Positions 11,801 to 23,431 of a stretch of DNA of 64,000 nucleotides are shown here, piece by piece; within the stretch, counting starts at the first letter, position 1, and the number at the start of each line of letters is the position of its first letter. The notes beneath the pieces were generated by a model. That model was given only the letters and a program-made list of their open reading frames with translations, was not told the DNA's origin and made no database searches. A program made the translations under genes and the position numbers. The stretch spans positions 558,001-622,000 of the forward strand of contig BCIG01000016.1 in NCBI GenBank assembly GCA_001599915.1. The letters are read 5' to 3'. This DNA is from Symbiotaphrina buchneri. Lineage: Eukaryota; Ascomycota; Symbiotaphrinales; Symbiotaphrinaceae.

Positions 11801-12697
11801 ATCGAGTGCAATCTGCGCGCTTCCCGTTCCTTCCCTTTCTCGAGCAAGGTTCTTGGAAAGAATTTCATTGATGTCGCAACAAAGGCTTTGATTGGCCGCG
11901 ATGTTCCTGAACCGGTTGATCTGATGGCTCAGAAGAAGGATTTCGTGGCCACGAAAGTGCCGCAATTCTCATGGACTCGGTTGGCTGGTGCAGACCCTTT
12001 CTTGAGTGTGGAGATGTCAAGTACTGGCGAGCTTGCTTGCTTTGGGAAGGACCTCGTTGAGGCTTACTGGACTAGCCTCCAAGCAACAATGAACTTCCGT
12101 GTTCCTGAGCCCGGTGAAGGCCTCCTTTTCGGCGGGGACACCTCCAAACCAGATCTCGCGAAGATTGTCGACTATCTTTCACCTTTGGGTTACAAGTTCT
12201 ATGCTGCTAGCAAAGCCGTAAAAGTTCATCTTGAGACGGTCAGCGCGAACAATGTGCATGTCGAGGTCATTGAGTTCCCGAAACAAGACAAGCGAAAATT
12301 GCGGGCGGTGTTTCAGAAGTACGATATCCGGGGTGTTTTCAACTTGGCAGCTAGCCGGGCGGAATCGATGCTTGATGAGGTATACAGGCATTGAGTGGAT
12401 AGACAAGTGCAATTGCTGACAACTCTGCCAGGACTACGTGATGCGCCGTAATGCTGTGGACTTTGGTGTTCCCTTATGGTCCGAACGAAACGTGAGTGCC
12501 TGCCCTCCTCTTGTGGCTAATTGCTAAATGGCTCGACCAGACTGCCGTCCTCTTCGCACAATGTATGAGTGAGAAGCTTCCTCGGAAGGAAGGAATACCC
12601 CCGGAAGTGCGCAGATGGTAAGTTACTGGTCGAATGATCATTGGGACGCTGCTAACCGTATAATAGGAGCGAATGGATTGGGGGGAAGCCATTGTGA
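8836..12697 (+). CDS. CPA2: Carbamoyl-phosphate synthase, arginine-specific, large chain (mitochondrial)
   Basis: This enzyme makes carbamoyl phosphate from bicarbonate, ATP and glutamine-derived ammonia for arginine synthesis, with the small glutaminase subunit encoded elsewhere. Six exons join cleanly: 8836-9178, 9316-9639, 9705-12379, 12432-12491, 12541-12617 and 12667-12697. The product is 1169 aa, close to the usual length of about 1170. Residues 1-65 are Arg/Ser/Ala-rich with few acidic residues, as expected of a mitochondrial presequence. Two homologous ATP-grasp halves follow; the first begins with [21 protein letters not shown] and the second with [16 protein letters not shown]. The C-terminal part, from about residue 1050, is the regulatory MGS-like domain. 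All introns have GT-AG borders, and three lie in the last 320 bp. The pyrimidine CPSase-ATCase fusion is excluded by length and by the lack of glutaminase and ATCase domains. Confidence 0.96.
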
Positions 12698-13176
12698 AAT
12701 TTGCATCAATTGTTTTAATGTTTGTAGATACTTTGATAAATCAGAGTAGAATTTGGTCTAAGAGAAAAAGTCTCAATTGTTCTGATATTATGGTTCACCT
12801 GATCCTGATGACCCTATTCTACCTTCCTTAATCTTCCAGATTCACTTGCAGCTGGCAAATGCCTTTAAACACCGGAGTTCGCGAAGCTGACATTGGTCAG
12901 CCCGGAGTGCAAGGTAAGATATGACCACACCAGGTGTCTGACCGATATTTTGACACCCGGGCGGCTCTCTCGACAATGACTTGATCATCCTGTCAGGCGG
13001 CTGCGCCTTTCTTCTCCTTTCTCTTTCCGGTTTCCTCTTCCCCGATATACTGTTCATCCATGATATGGAAGGTTTCTGACACGATGCCTCCCACATGATT
13101 TGAGACTCGCGTTATGTAGAACGATTGGATCGGCATTGCTAGCTCTCGATTCTGGCACACTTCGGCCTCTGCTCTT
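12698..13176. other. Intergenic between convergent CPA2 and 121-aa ORF
   Basis: 479 bp of 3' flanking sequence. Short open frames on the minus strand (for example 12842-13096) could be a downstream exon of the 121-aa gene, but no convincing splice join was found. Confidence 0.35.
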
Positions 13177-13542
13177 TCATGCCCACTTCCTCTGGATCGA
13201 CTCCGCCTTCGTGATGCCTGGCGCCAGGTCGAAGGCTCCACTCGTCGGTGTGTTACAACCTTTCAGGCCCACGAACCGGCCGAACCTCCGTCGCTTGACT
13301 TCGAGATCGGCCTCTCTATCCCAAGGCACCGAGACTGGATATTCGAAGGTCCACTTGCAAGGTGTCCGTTGGTGGTAGTAGTGCGCCAGCTCGTCGAGCT
13401 GATCCGACGTCAAGAGGTGGTACTGCAGCAAGCTCCGGGGGAAGCACGGGTGGATCTGGCCTGTCGTGATGGATATCAGCGGCCTGAGTTTTCGGCGCAG
13501 ATGGGCAACGGTGGGTGCGAAGTCGGGGTGTGCGGTGCTCAT
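13177..13542 (-). CDS. Small conserved-looking hypothetical protein, 121 aa
   Basis: ATG at 13542, 121 codons, then stop. The composition is protein-like: a helical N-terminus (DFAPTVAHLRRKLRPLI), a central tract with LDELAHYYHQRTPCKW, and a conserved-looking Trp/Tyr/Pro tract followed by a basic KRRRFGRFVG motif (residues about 85-94). I do not recognise a named family. It has no signal peptide and no membrane segment. An open frame on the same strand continues to 12993 in another register, so the true C-terminus may differ if a short intron is present. The promoter side is the gap 13543-14152. Confidence 0.5.
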   Translation of the reverse strand: MSTAHPDFAPTVAHLRRKLRPLISITTGQIHPCFPRSLLQYHLLTSDQLDELAHYYHQRTPCKWTFEYPVSVPWDREADLEVKRRRFGRFVGLKGCNTPTSGAFDLAPGITKAESIQRKWA

Positions 13543-14152
13543 TTTTCGAAATGTTCAGCTTGTCAAAAAATCTGGAATATACTGCGCAATGGATGCTGCC
13601 CGCAGCAAAGAAGATAGAGACGCCGTTTGTAATACTGGGAAATTCTTTGGGAGAGCTTGTACCGGGCGTAATACTCTCTTATAGAATCCGTCAGCATTGG
13701 ATCGTCCGTCAATTTGTGCCTTGTTTCTTTGATCCTTTGTGCTTATCCTGCCGGCCTTTCTTTATGTGTCAAAGAATAAAAGGCAAGAAGATGCAGGTTG
13801 TGTCAATTATCCACAATGGGGCTTTGTCTCACAACTGACCAGATTGTGACAAAGAGAATGATCGACTGCTTAGTTCAAAGCAATTGTGCTGGATCACCTC
13901 GGGGCAGGCAAGCGTAATATACGCAAGACCATACTTGGCACTGTAACATCTACGAAGATATACTAAGGGCCGTCCTTGACGACGGAGGCAACTTGCGACA
14001 CCTGCATCGGCTCACATTGCGTCAACGAGCTGCTCCGAGTGAGACTTCCGCGGTATTAGATGCTATGCTAAGTGCTGTTGGAACAAAATGACGCCGTCAT
14101 TATCTGGTGGTATATCACAGTTTCCCGCAGGACATCTACCCTGAGGCACCCC
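13543..14152. other. Intergenic between the 121-aa gene and the S9 peptidase gene
   Basis: 610 bp with only short overlapping frames and no recognisable element. It holds the promoter of the 121-aa gene and the 3' flank of the peptidase gene. Confidence 0.35.
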
Positions 14153-16473
14153 TCACAATCTCAGTTTCTCCAAATCGTCACTTGGCGGAGCATTCACCAC
14201 TTCTGTACCTTCCGTGTAATAGGGAGGCAAGCCGACATACTTGTTAATCCAGTTAAGAACGACCCTATGCCAAAGCAAGGAGTTTTCCGGCTTAAGCACC
14301 CAATGATTCTCGTCCGGAAACGTAAGAAATGCGCTTGGCACACCTCGATCTTGCAAGGCATTGAAAGCTGCCAGGCCCTCGCTCAAGGGCAATCGGTAGT
14401 CTAGTTCATTGTGAATGACCAGGTGTGGTGTTGCCCACTCGCCGACGTGCTTGGCTGGATCCCATCTCTCCCAGTTCGCTCGCTTTTCCCAGAACTTGCC
14501 GTTCAAGTCGTGTTCCGGAAAGTAGAGCTCATCACTTGACATCTGGTTCAGGGTACTGAAGACGCCATCATGGGTGACGAGAGCCTTGAACTTGCGCCCG
14601 AAAGGCTGGCCTTGAATCCAGTTGACCATGTAGCCTCCGTAACTTGCCCCTAAGCCCACAGCGCGGGAAGTATCCACGTACGGCATGTTTTCGTTGACAT
14701 AGTCAAAACATTTTACAAGGTCCATGTACGGTCGTCCTCCCCACTGTTCCTGTATGCCATCTACGTAGTCCTGGCCGTATCCAGTGGACCCGGTAGGGTT
14801 GGGACACACTACCACATAACCCTGCTCCGCAAATACGGCCGGATTCCACCTCGTACTCCAGCCATCCGTCCATGCCCCCTGTGGGCCACCATGGATCAGA
14901 AATGCAAGGGGGTATTGCTGGGTTTCCTCAAAGTTCGAAGGTTTGATGACCCAGGAATGTACCTCGTAGTCACCAGCACCTGGCGACCAGATCTCCGAGA
15001 CTTGAGTGTACGAGAGACCGAATGACTGTCCAAATTTCGAGTTGGAAGATATTATCTTGAAAGGATGTGGCGCAGATGGCTCTAGCAGGCCGTACAGGCT
15101 ATTGTCCACCAGATTGCTGGCAGACAGAAACAACTTGTCGGTGTCAGAAATAAGCGGACGGAGGTCGGTGATGGTTCCGCTCGTTGTCAGTCGTATTGGA
15201 GCCTCCGTTATCTCTGACGGCTGTGACGGTAATAGAAATAGCCGAACGCTGCCATTTTCCTCAGCTGAGAGGTAGAACTTGTTCCCGCCATTGCTCCATG
15301 TTATCGCACTCGGTGAGAGATCCCACATCCCTTTGCCGTCCTCAGACTGCAATGCCTCAACCGCAGAGGACGTATCAAAGATGTCAGATACGATGATGAG
15401 CCTGTTCTTGTCACTTTCGTAGCCATTTTGTTTCTGCTTCAAGAAAGCCGCTCGCTGACCATCGGGAGAGAACACTGGAAAGGAACTTGCGCCTTGAAGG
15501 CCGGGCACGTTGAATTTTCGTGGAGGTGGGGCCGTTTCTTCTTCGAAGGTGGAAAGAGGGATGAAGTACATATCTGAAGTCGTATTTATAGCCGGGTTAA
15601 GTCGGGGGTCTTTTGCAACGAATACTATACCGGAAGGGCTGATGTCGTAGCTGCTAGAGCCAGCAAAGCTACCAGAAATAGGGCATTCAAGACCACTACC
15701 ATACACAGCGTTCCTCAGAGGCGACAGCATGTAATGTCCAGTGCCTTGAGTGATGCGTGCTGGCGATTTGCGCAGTATAGCATACCATAAGGCGCTTCGG
15801 TTAGCTGTGATATATGAGTCCCAATGACGGACGAAGAGTGTGGTGTATAGTCTCCCAGTGGTATGGGGTTTCGGCGCTTTTTCCGGATTAAGCAGAGACC
15901 CGTCTGGTGTAGCTTGCCCAGTCACCACGATCGCAATACTTTCGTCATTCAATTTGAGGGTTTTCAAATCCGAGACCGGTCCATCGATAGTACCGGCAAC
16001 GTAGGAGCTTCGTGGTAATCATATCAGATTCATTCGAATTATATTTGAAGCATAATTCCACAGGAGAGACAGAGTTCAATCTGTAAGGAAGAACCTCAAG
16101 AACTGATACCGCCATACGAAACGAAATTTGATTGATATGTCCCTGCACTTGCATGAAAAGTAACGTACCCGCTAGGAACAGAATCTGCACTGGCAATACG
16201 GACGTTCGTGACGCCTGCATCCTTTGCTTGAAGCCAAACGATGATATTACCATCGCCCAACCAATTGGGCTCCTGCCCATCAGTCGTGACTAGGGTGGAT
16301 TGGCCAGTCTTGAGATCAAGCACACGAATCTCCTTTGTGTTCGAATGAGACTGAAATGAATATGTGGAGACGGTGTACAATGCAAGAGTCCCGGAGGCGT
16401 TTGGAATGCCTTCCGAGCGCCGTGGGGCAGCTAACAACACTTCGGGAGTGAACTTGCACGCTTTGACGACCAT
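14153..16473 (-). CDS. S9 family prolyl-oligopeptidase-type serine peptidase related to dipeptidyl-peptidase V
   Basis: Two exons, 16473-16169 and 16007-14153 (GTACGT donor, AAG acceptor), encode 719 aa. The N-terminal half is a beta-propeller-like region that begins at APRRSEGIPNASG, a typical DPP-V start. The C-terminal alpha/beta-hydrolase domain has the nucleophile elbow GASYGGYM (Ser557), acid Asp638 in ELDYRLPLSEGL and His670 in DENHWVL. The HGGPQGAWTDGWSTRWNP tract is also diagnostic. The family removes X-Ala or X-Pro type dipeptides from peptide N-termini. Known DPP-V enzymes are secreted with a signal peptide. Here the N-terminus MVVKACKFTPEVLLAAPRR has no convincing one, and no upstream exon was found, so the protein may be intracellular. 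It is divergent from the zinc-finger gene at 17094. Family assignment is firm; orthology to secreted DppV is doubtful. Confidence 0.9.
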
Positions 16474-17093
16474 TGTGTATGGGACTTTTAGGTGAGCGGC
16501 GTGCTTAACTCAACTCCTCTCAAAAGTAGACTCCGGCACCCCAAGGATGCAACGTCTGCGTGAGTGTCCGTTGGTGCTGATGCCGACCAACGTGGGGGGT
16601 GCGATTTGACGTTGTCAACTAGCGCACATCAAGCGTTAATGTGGCAGGTACCATGTCCTCCGAGCGACTATTTATACTGTTATAAAAATCATCAAGGGCA
16701 GACCGACAGATGTATTTCGTTGCGCCCTGAGGTGGAGATATCGCATGTTTGTATCCGAAACCCTGGGAAGCTCTCTACCACCAGATCATATTCTGTGATG
16801 AGCCATCTCTGTTCCACTGTATATCGATGAATCCAACGGGAAGTCTCCAATTCCGGTACTTCTTAACCGATGCGGAGCGGGTGGAGACCAATTAAGCTCT
16901 GGGGCTCCAGTTAGGGCGGTGACTAAATGTGCTGATATGCCCCCGCGTCGGAAGCTCCCCTTATTTCCTATTTCCGACACAGAGCGAAGAGAATGTTGAA
17001 ACAGCGTTCCTTCTGAGGTTGGACCTCTTGAATTGGTCTAAGTTTTCGTGGAAGTAAAAGTCCAATCCGTCGATTGCTCGACCTCTGTTCAAC
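16474..17093. promoter_or_regulatory. Divergent promoter region, S9 peptidase and ANCHR-like gene
   Basis: 620 bp between two divergent ATGs. No gene and no repeat were recognised. A plausible exon encoding a signal peptide for the peptidase was looked for here and not found. Confidence 0.35.
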
Positions 17094-18127
17094 ATGAGCA
17101 GTCCCGAGCCTCCAGATGATGCCCTGCTAGCACGGCTGAATGCGCTGAAGAAATCGCCCATTCAGCTAGATCCCCGCCAGTACGTGGATTGGCATGAACA
17201 CCCAATGCAAAATATCTGTCAATCTAACTCGAGGCCAGACCATTGAAGCTTGATCATGCTACAGCCGCTGACACGATAGAGGCGGATCTTGCGTCCAGGT
17301 TCCTAAAGCTCAATAACAAACCGGCAATTGCAGCTACACCTCCTTCATTACCTAATGGTGCTCAAGAATCGGGGCCAGATGACGATCCTGACAATGACAA
17401 ATCGGTGGAGGAGCTTTTGAACGAGTTAGGACCTGAAGAACAATGGCAGGTAGATGCGGAAGATGAGAAGACTGCCCAGGCGCTTTTGAAGGAGGCGAGG
17501 AAACTGTTAGCAGCAAATCAGTCTGAGGGATCTGCAGACAAAGACGCCCGTAGCCCAGAGAAGGAAGCCCAAAACAATGGAACCGAATCAAGGACCTTTC
17601 AGTCGCAAGCAGAGGATTCAGAAGAGGAAGCAAGAGGGGAAGAGGATGATGAGAAGGCCGCTGAGGAGTATGTCCAGAAGATCCTGAGTGAGCTGGATGT
17701 TGCAAAACGGTACGGTTCTTCTTCGTCATCAGATAAAGACGAAGACGAAATGGATACGAAAAGGCCTACGACGCCTCCGAATGTGGCCAGGCCAGGCGAA
17801 GAGGTAGAGTTGGATCTACCGGCTGTGCCTAGTGATATACAGAAGGGCCAGGGTTTGAAGGATTTGGACGCAAGGTTCCAAAACCTGGCCCTCCCGTCTG
17901 TACCTTCCTTTTCACCAGCTAAAAGGCCCGCGACACCGGCCAAGGCTGCGCAGTATACGGACGAAGATATCGACAGCTGGTGTTGCATTTGTACGGAAGA
18001 CGGGGCTATCCGCTGTCTGGGATGCGACGGCGATATCTATTGTGCACGATGCTGGAAGGACATGCACATGGGCCCGGATGCTGGGCTTGAGGAAAAACTC
18101 CATAAGTGGGTAAAGTACAAAGGATGA
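17094..18127 (+). CDS. ANCHR/ZFYVE19-like zinc-finger protein with MIM1-like motifs
   Basis: Exons 17094-17179 and 17239-18127 join at a phase-2 intron of 59 nt and give 324 aa. The C-terminus (residues 277-305) is a compact double-Cys zinc finger, CCIC-x7-CLGC-x5-CARC followed by KDMH. It resembles the C-terminal finger of ZFYVE19/ANCHR, the abscission (NoCut) checkpoint regulator that holds VPS4 at the midbody. The N-terminus contains DDALLARLNALKK (8-20), a good match to the MIM1 consensus by which ESCRT-III-type proteins bind Vps4 MIT domains. Two further L-x-x-R-F-x-x-L copies lie at 46-53 and 238-245. Between them are acidic low-complexity stretches. The name is inferred from these motifs and from family knowledge. 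A role in Vps4/ESCRT control is therefore likely but not shown. Confidence 0.72.
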
Positions 18128-18315
18128 TGAGCCTCACGTTCAGACATGCAGTACATGAAGCTCATTCCGACCAAATCCCTCATCTTCCAGCAAAGCCATG
18201 CAGGAAGAGCTAGTGAGCTCGCAACGACAGTGGGATACAACCATCCCTCGAAGACGTTACCCTCCTTCCTTAGGGACGTTCTTGAGTTGCGATCAATTTC
18301 ACCCCCGACCCAGTT

Positions 18316-20168
18316 TCAGCGACTTCCGCCATTGGTCGATGCCCGGCCAGTGATATCCTGCCATGCAGTGCCAAATCGGCGGCTCGTACTCGCAAGGAGA
18401 CCCTCTTCCTCCTCTTCTTCGGCATCCTCATCCATTTGCGCCACGTCAACTTTGGGAGTGCGGAAGAGCGCCGTCAAGAAGACAACCAGGAAAATTGCTG
18501 GACAGAGTCAGCGGTTTGGCCTTCAACACAAGAGAAGCACCTACCAAGGAATGCGAATTGTGCCCAAAAGTCCACGATGCCGAAGAAAGGAAAGTTGACT
18601 GTGACCCGATTTAGGAAGGTACTCGATACGCTGGATGTGCACACATCCCTGGCGACTTTGGACTCGGTGATTTCAGAGCAGGGACGAATTTTGTGATGTG
18701 CCTGGGAACAATCCGGCTGCTGACCTGGTTCATTTGGCGGAATATCGCAGAACCTTTGCGGGCCCCAGGTGGCGTACTGGGGCGCTACAACCATCGCAAG
18801 CGAGTAGTTGATTGCTAACACAATGAGCGTGAGCATGACCGTCGCCATCAGGAGCGCCTGCGGTGAGGTATGACCCTTCCTGATCTGGAAAAGGCGTATC
18901 CACAGAAAACGGATACCGACCGTCGCAATCCCGACGACCGAGCTGCTGAAAAAGAACAAGACCAAGAGAGTAAAGATCACATAGTCAATAGGGAATACCT
19001 TCGCTGACTGGACAAAAATCCAGTTAACGGGGTTGAAGATGTTGATATTCCCCAAAACATAACCACAATGGACTCCACAGATGGAATTCTTTGCCTTGTC
19101 GATACCAGTCAAAAGCATTGATACCCACAGGAGTAGGCTTATCAGCAGCAGGAGAATCCCCCCCAGGAGCTTGACAGGTCTGAAGATAGCCTCGATCTTG
19201 TGCCAGGCCTTGATCGTCCAGCCCTTTCCTTCGCCACTTGCTTCAGCTGCTAGGCGCTCACGACGAACCAAGGTCCTCTCTTGCCTCACCAGCGCGTCAA
19301 GCTCTCTGCGATCTTTGGCTGATAGACCTCCTTGACGCCCTTCATTGCGCCTCTCCAGCTGTCGCTGACGTTCCCTATTTTGCTCTAATTCTGAGGCTGT
19401 GCTTGTTGCCAGGCTTGGTACGGATATGGCTGGCGCGGACTTGATGAAAGATATAGGTAGCAATGCCAGACCTGAACTGGTGTAGAGGACATAAAGCAGC
19501 GTCCCTAATGTCATTAACAGACCCAGGGCGAAGGTCAAGGCCCTCTCTCCATCTATTTGAAAGTACAATTAGCAAGATACTCAGCCATAAAGGGGAATTG
19601 TCGGCAAACACGTACGATTCTCCGCCAATAGCTTTTTGAAGTAGTCCAAGTCCAGGTGTGCTCTGTTGCGATCCGCGGCTATCGGGACAAAGAAGCCAAC
19701 CAAGAATAGGATGATAACAAAGGCAATGAAAGCCAATGTATACTTGAAGGCCCCCCACAGCCTTTGCCCGACTGTCTGCTGGCCTTCTTCGGCTTCTACT
19801 TCATCGTATTCCTCATACCAGAAATAAGTGAACGGAATCACAATGAGACACAGAAGTGCATCCAGCGAGTAGAGAGTATAGTAGACGACTTTGAGAGTGA
19901 ACAAGATGTTGTCGACACGCCGAGGAGTGGCCCAATCCTTCTTCCGTCCTAGGCTCGATGTCGTTGAAGAGGTCAGAGCTATGTCGACCGGTAGAAGCAA
20001 GACAGTTGCAAGCAAGGCAGTGATCGTAATGATCGTAATAGCAGACACGACGGCAGATCGGTCGCGGGGCGTCTGGTACACATATACAAATATCGCCGCC
20101 ACAGCGACCAACAGCGCGATGACTGCAGCGTACACGATCCATGTGAACGTGATTTGAATCAGAGCCAT
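18316..20168 (-). CDS. LMBR1/LMBD1-family membrane protein (probable lysosomal cobalamin transporter type)
   Basis: Three exons, 20168-19616, 19552-18545 and 18497-18316, encode 580 aa, the normal length for fungal LMBD1 homologues. About nine hydrophobic segments are visible. They include [20 protein letters not shown] at the N-terminus, and the segments around residues 35-60, 95-120, 145-170 and 190-215. A basic, charged loop (about residues 235-300, rich in Arg/Glu) sits in the middle, as in the family. The junctions restore the conserved tracts AENHGERALTF and [21 protein letters not shown]. Fungal members are annotated as probable lysosomal cobalamin transporters; a vacuolar or lysosomal location is expected. 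The substrate in fungi is uncertain, since most do not use cobalamin. The acidic tail holds a run of eight Glu/Asp residues. The gene converges with the ANCHR-like gene (188 bp gap) and is divergent from the GFA gene. Confidence 0.9.
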
Positions 20169-20662
20169 GTCGGGAGCAGGAACGTATGCGCAAAAGGATC
20201 GATCGACAACAGGTACTCAGTAAACTTGGAGGCGCAACGACACGAGACGCCGGGGGGGTTTAGTGCTCTTCTACCTATTCGGTAGAGGATGATGGCTGGT
20301 CACTCATGCACTAATGCTGCGATGGTGGATACAGGTAGGTAAGGTCGTCAGGAAGCCTCTGTGCAGCTTCGGACCGTTTAGTTCGCTTTGCGTCACTAGA
20401 CCAGTCGGAAGCTACGGTGCCTCTCGCTTCCGGGGTTGACAGCTGCCATTCCCGTCCCCTTCCCCGCCCTACGTACCTCGATAGATCTACGGTATCTACT
20501 TCGTACATTTACAGATACGGACGGGCCCCGAAGCTGTTAATGGCTTCCTGTTTCCCTCAACAATAAAATATCATTCTTCGAAAGATACACTAGAACTACG
20601 GTCGCTGTGACCAGCTCAAGCTTCCTTGTTTCACACTGCTCTGGTCTGACCTTTCTATCAAG
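20169..20662. promoter_or_regulatory. Divergent promoter region, LMBD1-like and GFA genes
   Basis: 494 bp between divergent ATGs. It contains one TACTTCGTAC at 20497-20506, about 160 bp upstream of the GFA gene start. No gene is seen. Confidence 0.4.
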
Positions 20663-21154
20663 ATGGCGGGCAAATCCCTCAAAGCCACCTGCCATTGTGG
20701 TGCCATCACCGTGATCGTGCCTCATGTACCAGAGGATATCTTAGAATGTCAATGTACAATCTGTCGGCGCTACGCAGCCGCTTGGGCCTACTATAAAGTC
20801 GACGAAGTCAAATTTGACATGAAAGAAGGCGCCAAACTCTCCCAGTACGTCTGGGGAGATAGAGAGAAGTCATTTAATTTCTGTGCGAATTGCGGATGCG
20901 TGTAAGTCTCGATCGGCTCATCGATTGTGGATTTCGATGGGTTGGCTAAAAATTCTTTGCCTGAACGTAGATGCTATTGGTGGCCATTTGAAGAAAAGAC
21001 GCCAGACGGTGGTGCAGCCAAGTTCGGCGTTAACACGAGGAATATGGATCCTATGGAACTCTTGCACGTCGACCGCAAGATTGAGTATTCGTGGCTGTTC
21101 GCGCCAATCAACGATAAAACCAGGGCGCATGCGGAGGATCAGGCCAGGTACTGA
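20663..21154 (+). CDS. GFA/CENP-V-fold zinc protein
   Basis: Exons 20663-20901 and 20971-21154 give 140 aa. The zinc-binding pattern of the GFA (glutathione-dependent formaldehyde-activating) / Mss4-like fold is complete: CHCGAI near residue 11, CQCTIC near residue 30, and CANCGCV at the exon junction (about 74-80). The frame of the second exon continues directly with CYWWPFE. Founding members were reported to bind glutathione and formaldehyde, but most fungal members have no proven activity, so only the fold can be assigned. The protein is soluble with no signal peptide, and the length is typical of single-domain members. Confidence 0.87.
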
Positions 21155-21846
21155 ACTATTTGTGTAGAAGTTATTGCAAATTTAATTGAAAGGGTGTGTC
21201 CTCAACTTGGAAATAGTGGCTTTGCCTCTCCAGCCTTGTCCAGCCTTGTCCAGCAGCGTTAAGAGCGACGAGACGAGCAGAGACCCTCGAGCGGGTCAAA
21301 GGGCAGGTATCTCCAAAGACAGAAATCTCTGATTCTCGAGGTGAGTTACCCTGTAAGCGGGACGGAGGTACAGATCTAGATCGGTGTGTTGTGGAAACCT
21401 TGGAAGACAAGCAGCAGTGAATGGGGTCAGTGCTTTGTCACGTGCAACGACTGGAGTTCCGAGGCCGGCTTTGCCCGCTTACCGCATCATTCACGCCCCC
21501 GTACCGTATCTGTGTGGAGACAGAAGTTCGGTCGCCGCTATCATCCCACTCCGTACTTCTCCATCCTTTTAGTATCGTACCAAATCCTGCTCTTCGACTC
21601 TATCAAGGTGCAACCACAGAGTTGGTCCTCTGTACCGCCTGCTGCATGCTACGGTCTACGGGTCGGCTCCTTGCGTGTCATCGAATTGGATAAACTGCCA
21701 TGGCTCATTGACCTACCTGCTCATTGGATGTGCACCAACCCCGCACTCGATTTTCATTCCTAGACGGACGTCACGAGCACGCAACGCTTATCTCGAGTAA
21801 ACCCAGTTGGCCATCCTTCCATCCGTCGGCGCGTGGAACGTCCGAT
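21155..21846. other. Intergenic upstream of PEX13
   Basis: 692 bp without a gene. Two exact adjacent copies of CAGCCTTGTC occur at 21231-21250. An ACTCCGTAC element related to the recurrent promoter motif lies near 21540. Both are short and may be chance. Confidence 0.35.
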
Positions 21847-23257
21847 ATGGCTTCGCAATCACCGCCGAAACCATGGGAAAGAGGTGGAGCGGGCCCTACG
21901 AGTTCTGGTCAGTCGTGTTTGCATTATCAACAGCTCCCCTATCGCTCGCTGGCCATCCTGACAGAGTCTAGTCCTATCAAACTCAGGCGGTGCAGCTGCT
22001 CAGCCAGGTCCTCAGAACTCATCATCTGTACCTAATGCCGCCACAGCTAGCTCCGGGGACCCGCCCGCGCTTCCAGATCGGCCGAGCACGCTCAACTCCG
22101 TTGTCAATCGCACTGCATCAAACTACTCTCCGTACGGAGCCAGCCGTTTGGGAACCTCTCCATATGGCGGCATAGGCTCGTATGGCACATACTCATCTCC
22201 GTACTCTCGCTTTGGTGGCATTGGAGGTTCGATGTATGGCGGATACGGTGGCATGGGCTCCATGTATGGCGGGATGGGCGGAATGGGTGGCATGGGTTAT
22301 GGCATGGGAGGAATGGCTGGACCAAATGATCCCAACAGCCTGACGAACTCATTCAGTCAGAGTACGCAGGCGACCTTCCAGCTTATTGAGAACATCGTCG
22401 GAGCTTTCGGAGGGTTTGCTCAGATGCTTGAGAGCACATACATGGCCACTCACAGCTCGTTCTTCGGTAAGATTCACAAACTGCGGGTAACGAGCAAGCC
22501 ACTTTCTAACGTTAACACAGCGATGATCTCGGTTGCGGAGCAATTCGGTAACCTAAGGAACACCTTAGGCTCCATATTGGGTATCTTTACGCTGATGCGC
22601 TGGATACGGACGCTCATTGCGAAACTCACTGGGCGTCCACCGCCGGCAGATGCGACCGCGCTCACACCTGCAAACTTTGCGATTTTTGAGGGTCGGGCCG
22701 CTCCTGAAGGCAGCGCACCGCCGCGACCATCCAAGAAGCCTTTCATCTTCTTCTTGCTCGCTGTCTTTGGGCTCCCCTACCTCATGGGCAAGCTAATACG
22801 CGCTCTGGCCCGTGGTCAAGAGGAGGAAGAGAAGAGGCGACTGGCGCAAATGCCTACTGGCTCTCAGCAACCTTTGGATCCTAGCAAACTCAGTTTCTGC
22901 CGGGTTATGTACGATTATACCCCCGAGAACGCACAAGATGGAGTCGACCTGGCAGTGAAAAAGGGCGAATTCGTGGCTGTATTGAGCAAGTCTGACCCTA
23001 TGGGCAATCCATCGGACTGGTGGCGGTGCAGGGCAAGGGATGGCCGAATGGGCTATTTGCCAAGTCCATATCTGCAGCCGATACAGAGGCCTGCTGCAAT
23101 CACAAGTGGGAGCCAGCCTGGGAGTCGGACAAGTACAATGGCGTCGAGTCCTAGGTCAAGTGGGCCTGGCACGAAGGAGGAGAAAGCACCAGAGATTGCG
23201 GGAGAACCGAGCGACATTAGCGCAGAGAGTTTCCAAAAGAGCCAGTTCTATTCTTGA
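21847..23257 (+). CDS. PEX13: Peroxisomal membrane docking protein Pex13
   Basis: Pex13 is part of the peroxisomal docking and translocation complex and binds Pex14 and cargo receptor Pex5. Exons 21847-21907, 21987-22466 and 22521-23257 give 425 aa. The N-terminus begins MASQSPPKPWERGG and leads into a Gly/Tyr/Met-rich region (about residues 80-125), as in other Pex13 proteins. Hydrophobic segments follow (about 190-210 and 240-265). An SH3 domain covers about residues 300-370, from FCRVMYDYTPENA to WWRCRARDGRMGYLPSPYL. The second intron (22467-22520) is 54 nt, phase 1, and has no in-frame stop. If retained it would insert 18 residues after ATHSSFF. The family join gives FFAMISVAEQFGNLRNTLGS. 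The gene converges with RPP1. Confidence 0.95.
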
Positions 23258-23431
23258 GCGTTGCTTTGAGCGGTCATTTTGGTTTCGGTCTCGCTCTGGT
23301 GCTTGAAATGGGTTTGCTAGGCACAGGGTGCAATACGGATTGTGTGAGCGTTCCAGAACTTCGATACGGCTTTGCGGTGCAGGATAGATAGGAACACAGA
23401 TCTCTGTTCTTGCGATCATGTTTGAATTCAG

